Shown in pieces: positions 59,844 to 64,000 of a stretch of DNA of 64,000 bases. Location of the stretch: NCBI RefSeq assembly GCF_010093595.1, contig NW_022985450.1, positions 1,012,154 through 1,076,153 on the forward strand, given 5' to 3'. A program made the translations under genes and the position numbers. Origin of the DNA: Mytilinidion resinicola. Lineage: Eukaryota > Ascomycota > Dothideomycetes > Mytilinidiales > Mytilinidiaceae. Every line of letters starts with the position of its first letter. The first letter of the stretch is position 1. The notes below the pieces were generated by a model. The model had not been told where the DNA came from and ran no database searches. It worked only from the letters and a program-made list of their open reading frames with translations.

Positions 59844-60175
59844 AGTATAGAGACTATAGTCTGCGCATATAGTATTAATAATAGCCTGCGCGCCTAGTAT
59901 TATACCTTTACTATTATAAGTATAGANNNNNNNNNNNNNNNNNNNNNNNNNNNNNNNNNNNNNNNNNNNNNNNNNNNNNNNNNNNNNNNNNNNNNNNNNN
60001 NNNNNNNNNNNNNNNNNNNNNNNNNNNNNNNNNNNNNNNNNNNNNNNNNNNNNNNNNNNNNNNNNNNNNNNNNNNNNNNNNAAGTATAGAGACTATAGTC
60101 TGCGCATATAGTATTAATAATAGCCTGCGCGCCTAGTATTATACCTTTACTATTATAAGTATAGAAACTATAGTC
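59844..60175 (+). repeat. 75-bp tandem repeat containing an assembly gap
   Basis: The unit starts AAGTATAGAGACTATAGTCT and is present on both sides of the gap with the same sequence. Its next copy begins right after it (AAGTATAGAAACTATAG at 60157). The palindrome GACTATAGTC recurs in each unit. Confidence 0.8.
59927..60081. other. Assembly gap (155 N)
   Basis: A run of 155 N. The identical flanks suggest that the assembler could not resolve the tandem array, so the real length is uncertain. Confidence 0.99.
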
Positions 60176-60190
60176 TATATATATAGTATT

Positions 60191-63100
60191 TATTATAGTA
60201 TCGACCGCAATACCCTACCTACTAAAATTCTGCCGCAGATTGCTACAACTCCAGCAATCTGCACCGGCCTACTACTGCTAGCCGGCCTCCTGCCCTGCCT
60301 GCCCTGCTCTACTCCCGTCTTGCTTCCGCTTCCTATCCTGTCCCGCTCCAGCCACCTACCGGCTGCCCCCTTTTCCTATCACCTAATCTGGTAAGGACCT
60401 CGCGTATACGCATGCCACGCGCTGAAACGGCATAGAGGCCGTACGCCACGCGCTTAGCCACGCTCTTATATCCGGTGGCCCGTCTCCCGTCTTCCTATTC
60501 CTTACACAACGTCTTAATTCTCCACGTAGCATTATATATAGCACCTAATTAACGCTCCTCTTTAAGCCTTTAACCTCTCGCGTGTAGCACTATTATAATA
60601 TTATATTATATCTACTTTTACTACTATAGACACCTCTACTAACCCGACTATAATACTTCTAGAGCTCGTTAGCTTTATAAAGGAATAGCAGGCTGCTGTA
60701 ATAGAAGTCCTATCCGCCTAGAAATAGGAAATTGCTGCTCTGCAGGAGGAAGTAGCCGCAATTTAGTCTAAATCTACCCCTACTCTACTACTAGCGCCCA
60801 ACTAATAATTTGCAGGGCCTTCTGTTTATAAATTAAATAATAGCTTAATACCTGCCAATAATATAAACTATATACGGACCCTAACTATTAAAGTTACTCC
60901 GCCGACTTTAATAGACTCCTCCCTAATAGCCGCCGCCCCGCCAACCCTAAAAACTAAATATTTAATTAACCCTCTAATATTTAAGGGAAGTTAAAAGGAA
61001 CTCCTAATCTTCGTCCGACAACTATAGTATAAACTGGAAGGAAATGCTAATTAATACCTAACTAAACATGCTCGCCTGCTATACGCTTACTCTTAATTAG
61101 AATCTAACCTATTAACGCTTATTAACCCCTTAATAGACTAAGATATCTATACTATTAATTAACTTGTCTAATTCCTGCAGGCTATATACAGTAATCTAAA
61201 CCAGAAACTTATATTCTTAAATTAACTCTATATACTAAAGTAAGGAAGGCGTGCCTTTATATTATACTTTGCTAAATTCCGACAACTTGCCGCTAATATA
61301 GATCTGAACAAAGCTGGCCTAATAACTTAGCTCTAATACTCCCTCTCTAATAAACTCCGCCGTGTAATAGTTAGCGCTACTACCCCGGATAATCTAAACA
61401 ACTATACTAACTTAATTGCGAAGTATAATAATAATCTATAATTCCTGCCCGGCCGACCCTTTTAATATTCCCCTCTATTATAAAAGAACCCAGATATAAT
61501 AGAAATTAATATATCTAAATATGCTCCAGCCGGCTCAGCCGAATAAGATAAATATTGTTAAAAGGGCCTCTGCTTTAAATATAGAAAGCATGGCTATATC
61601 TCCCGCAATTGCTCTATTCTCTTACCCTAAGTCTAATTATCTAGCATAGATAAGCCTTTAAGCCCCCGACCGCGCATATACGCGCAATTAACTAATTCCA
61701 CCCGATTCTTATCTGCCCGCCGTTCCTCTATATCTACTACTTTATCCTCTAGCTCTAATTAATCTAGAGGTAGCCGCTTATCCTGTATAAAGAAGTTGTT
61801 AAAAGCCCTATCCTAGGGCTAAGTTGCCCCCCGGGACTATTTTAACCCCGGATTTCTATAAACCTATTTAAAGAACCTAAACCTAACTCCTAGAAATAAT
61901 AAATTCTTATCCCTATTTCTATATAATAAGGCCCTACCTATATAAATACTATAGCTCTAATTAATAGTAGAGCTACAGGCATAGGTTATATTTACAGGAA
62001 TCTGGCGCGCGCATAAAACCTTCGCTTTAACCTGCTCCCTTATATTTTACGCCTAACTAAATTTAATAGAAAAACGCTTAAAAAAGGATAGATTACGCAC
62101 TCTATATAAGTAACCCTCCGCCACCTAAACTATATAGAATAGATCCGTCTCTATATACTAGAACTTAGTAAATATAAGCTGCTACTAGAACAGCCCTGGC
62201 TATATAAGCACTGTATTAGATTTAACTACAATAACTAATAACTATTATTTCGATTGTCCTAATACTAGGCGCAATACCTGCGCAACTTCTAAACCTCTGT
62301 AATAAGAACTTATATAGAATAGCTTCCTAAAGCGCCCCTTATTAAGCAGTGCCTAACACCTTTAACCTAACGCTCTTGCTTACAGCAATTAAGCCTGTCT
62401 ATATAATACCGATATAATTACTAGCTTCCTAAAATAGTACGCCAGATAAATATACTTAACTCTAAACCTAAGCTAGAAACTAAACCCGAAACTAAATCTA
62501 ATTCTAAATTTAAACCTAATACCCGGACAGATATCCGTATGCTAAACGCGGCGTTTATAACCCGATTAGCCTAACAACCTAATTATAAAATCTTTGCTAT
62601 TACTATTACTAATATTAATAAGGCCTTAGCTCTAAAAACCTAAACCGACCTAGCTATAAAAGTCCTAGTATAATATTACTATTTGCTAAAGACCTTCTCC
62701 TAATAGGAAGCTAATAAGTTACCTAAATACTAAACGTATAATTATAAAATTATGCTTAAAAACAGCAAACTGCACGGATTTAGCCTATTATATAGAATGT
62801 TATAAAATGAATTAAAGGTGCTAAGGAAGTACCTTAACAATAACCTCGCGAAAGGATTTATCTGTGCTAGTTTATTACCTATTACCTTTCCGGTTATCTT
62901 TATTAAGAAGCCCGGAGGAGGCCTATAATTCTGTGTTAACTACTGCGCGCTAAATACTATAACTATTAAAAACTAATACCTAATCCCCTTAATTTAAGAG
63001 ACCCTGGCATAATTAAGTAAAGCGAAATACTATATAAAGCTTAATATTATCTCCGTATTCAATCGCTTATAAATCGCGAAAGGAGATAAATAGCTAACTG

Positions 63101-64000
63101 CTTTCCGGACGTGATACGGCCTGTTTAAATACCTAGTAATGCTATTTAGATTGGCTAACGCTTCTAGCACGTTCCAATACTATATAAACGACGTGCTCCG
63201 CCTGTACCTAGATATATTCTATACTATATATATTAATAATATTCTAATATATAGCAAAAACTTTAAAAACTACTAGTATTATATAAAGCTAGTTCTAAAA
63301 GTAATAGAAGCCGCCGGCCTATAACTAAATGTTAATAAGTGCAAATTCTATTAGGATAAGGTTACCTACCTAGGGTACGTAATATTAACCGGCGGAATTA
63401 GTATAAACCTAAATAAGATTAAGGATATTTATAACTAGGAAGTCCCCTACAATATTAAAAACGTACGAGCCTTCGTTGGATTTATAAACTTTTACTAATA
63501 ATTTATTAATAATTTCTTTAGCCTGGCCGCTCCCCTAATTGCACTTATAAAGAAGGACGTTCTGTTCCGGTTTAATAAGTTCTGCCGTGCGGTATTTAAA
63601 TAACTTAAGACAGCGTTTACCACCGCCCTAATCCTCTGTTATTTTAACCCTAAACTGCCAATTATTATTAAGGCCGATTTATTTAACTATATAAATGCTG
63701 GAGTGCTCTTGCAAATAGATAAATAAGGAATACTCCGACCTGTAGCCTACTTTTTAAAATAATTAAGTTCTACTAAATATAACTATAAGATCTATAATAA
63801 GGAACTTTTAGTAATTATCTAATGCTTTAAATAGTGGCGGCCTAAACTAAAAGGCGTAGTATTTCTAATTTAGGTTCTTAGTAACTATAAAAACCTGCAG
63901 TACTTTATAACTATAAAGCAGTTAAGCCACCGACAGGCTTATTAGTCTAAATACCTGTCCTAATTTAACTTTTTAATTACCTACTAACCTGGCAAGTACA
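60191..64000 (+). mobile_element. Ty3/gypsy element, copy 2 (5' part, runs off the window)
   Basis: The left LTR is 60191-60600 (410 bp, same as copy 1). The interior then follows copy 1 base for base apart from many C/T and G/A differences, through gag, zinc knuckle, protease region, reverse transcriptase and RNase H, and is cut by the window end. It lacks the nested solo LTR; ATAGG occurs once at 61981-61985. Its LTR start is TATTATAGTATCG, more decayed than copy 1. The right LTR and target duplication are outside the window. Confidence 0.93.

Overview
This window is nuclear DNA of a filamentous ascomycete (Pezizomycotina; a Dothideomycete is my guess, not proven). The evidence is the many short GT-AG introns of about 50 bases, the gene set (COP9 signalosome subunit 2, Cwc25, Rho3, otubain, a Git3-like receptor, HET-domain genes), and a long AT-rich block in which every transposon reading frame is broken by C-to-T / G-to-A changes. 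That pattern is typical of repeat-induced point mutation (RIP).

Layout. 1-19 kb is gene-rich, GC-balanced core: the 3' end of an unidentified gene, otubain (-), csn2 (-) and cwc25 (+) sharing a short divergent promoter, rho3 (+) with three microexons, a degenerate minisatellite of about 100-bp units, a PA/TM/RING-H2 ubiquitin ligase (-) and a long-tailed aquaporin (+). 19-28 kb is sparse: a HET-gene fragment bounded by a 70-bp inverted repeat and a 7-TM receptor gene (-).

28-38.6 kb is the most interesting part. Four paralogous AIG1/GIMAP-like GTPase genes lie in alternating orientation (-,+,-,+) at 27.75-34.8 kb. They share one intron position but have different C-terminal tails: a CaaX box in two, a Cys/His cluster in one and a long basic Ser-rich tail in one. 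Next to them is a HET-domain gene (35.95-38.56 kb) with six in-frame stops, each one C-to-T step from a sense codon. The GTPases look intact while the HET genes are dead. The set resembles a rapidly evolving self/non-self or defence locus; that function is inference only.

39-64 kb is transposon graveyard interrupted by one GC-normal island (42.2-45.6 kb) that carries an intact alpha/beta-hydrolase gene and unusual short repeats. The graveyard holds copia fragments, Tc1/mariner fragments, a Tad1-like LINE, two copies of a chromodomain Ty3/gypsy element, and three solo LTRs of another family. Target-site duplications can be read directly and give the order of insertion: LINE first, then gypsy into the LINE, then a solo-LTR element into the gypsy copy. 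The second gypsy copy shows the empty site. An assembly gap of 155 N sits inside a 75-bp tandem repeat.

Exon boundaries were worked out by hand from GT/AG sites, frame continuity and family resemblance. No similarity search was run, so family names rest on recognised motifs.
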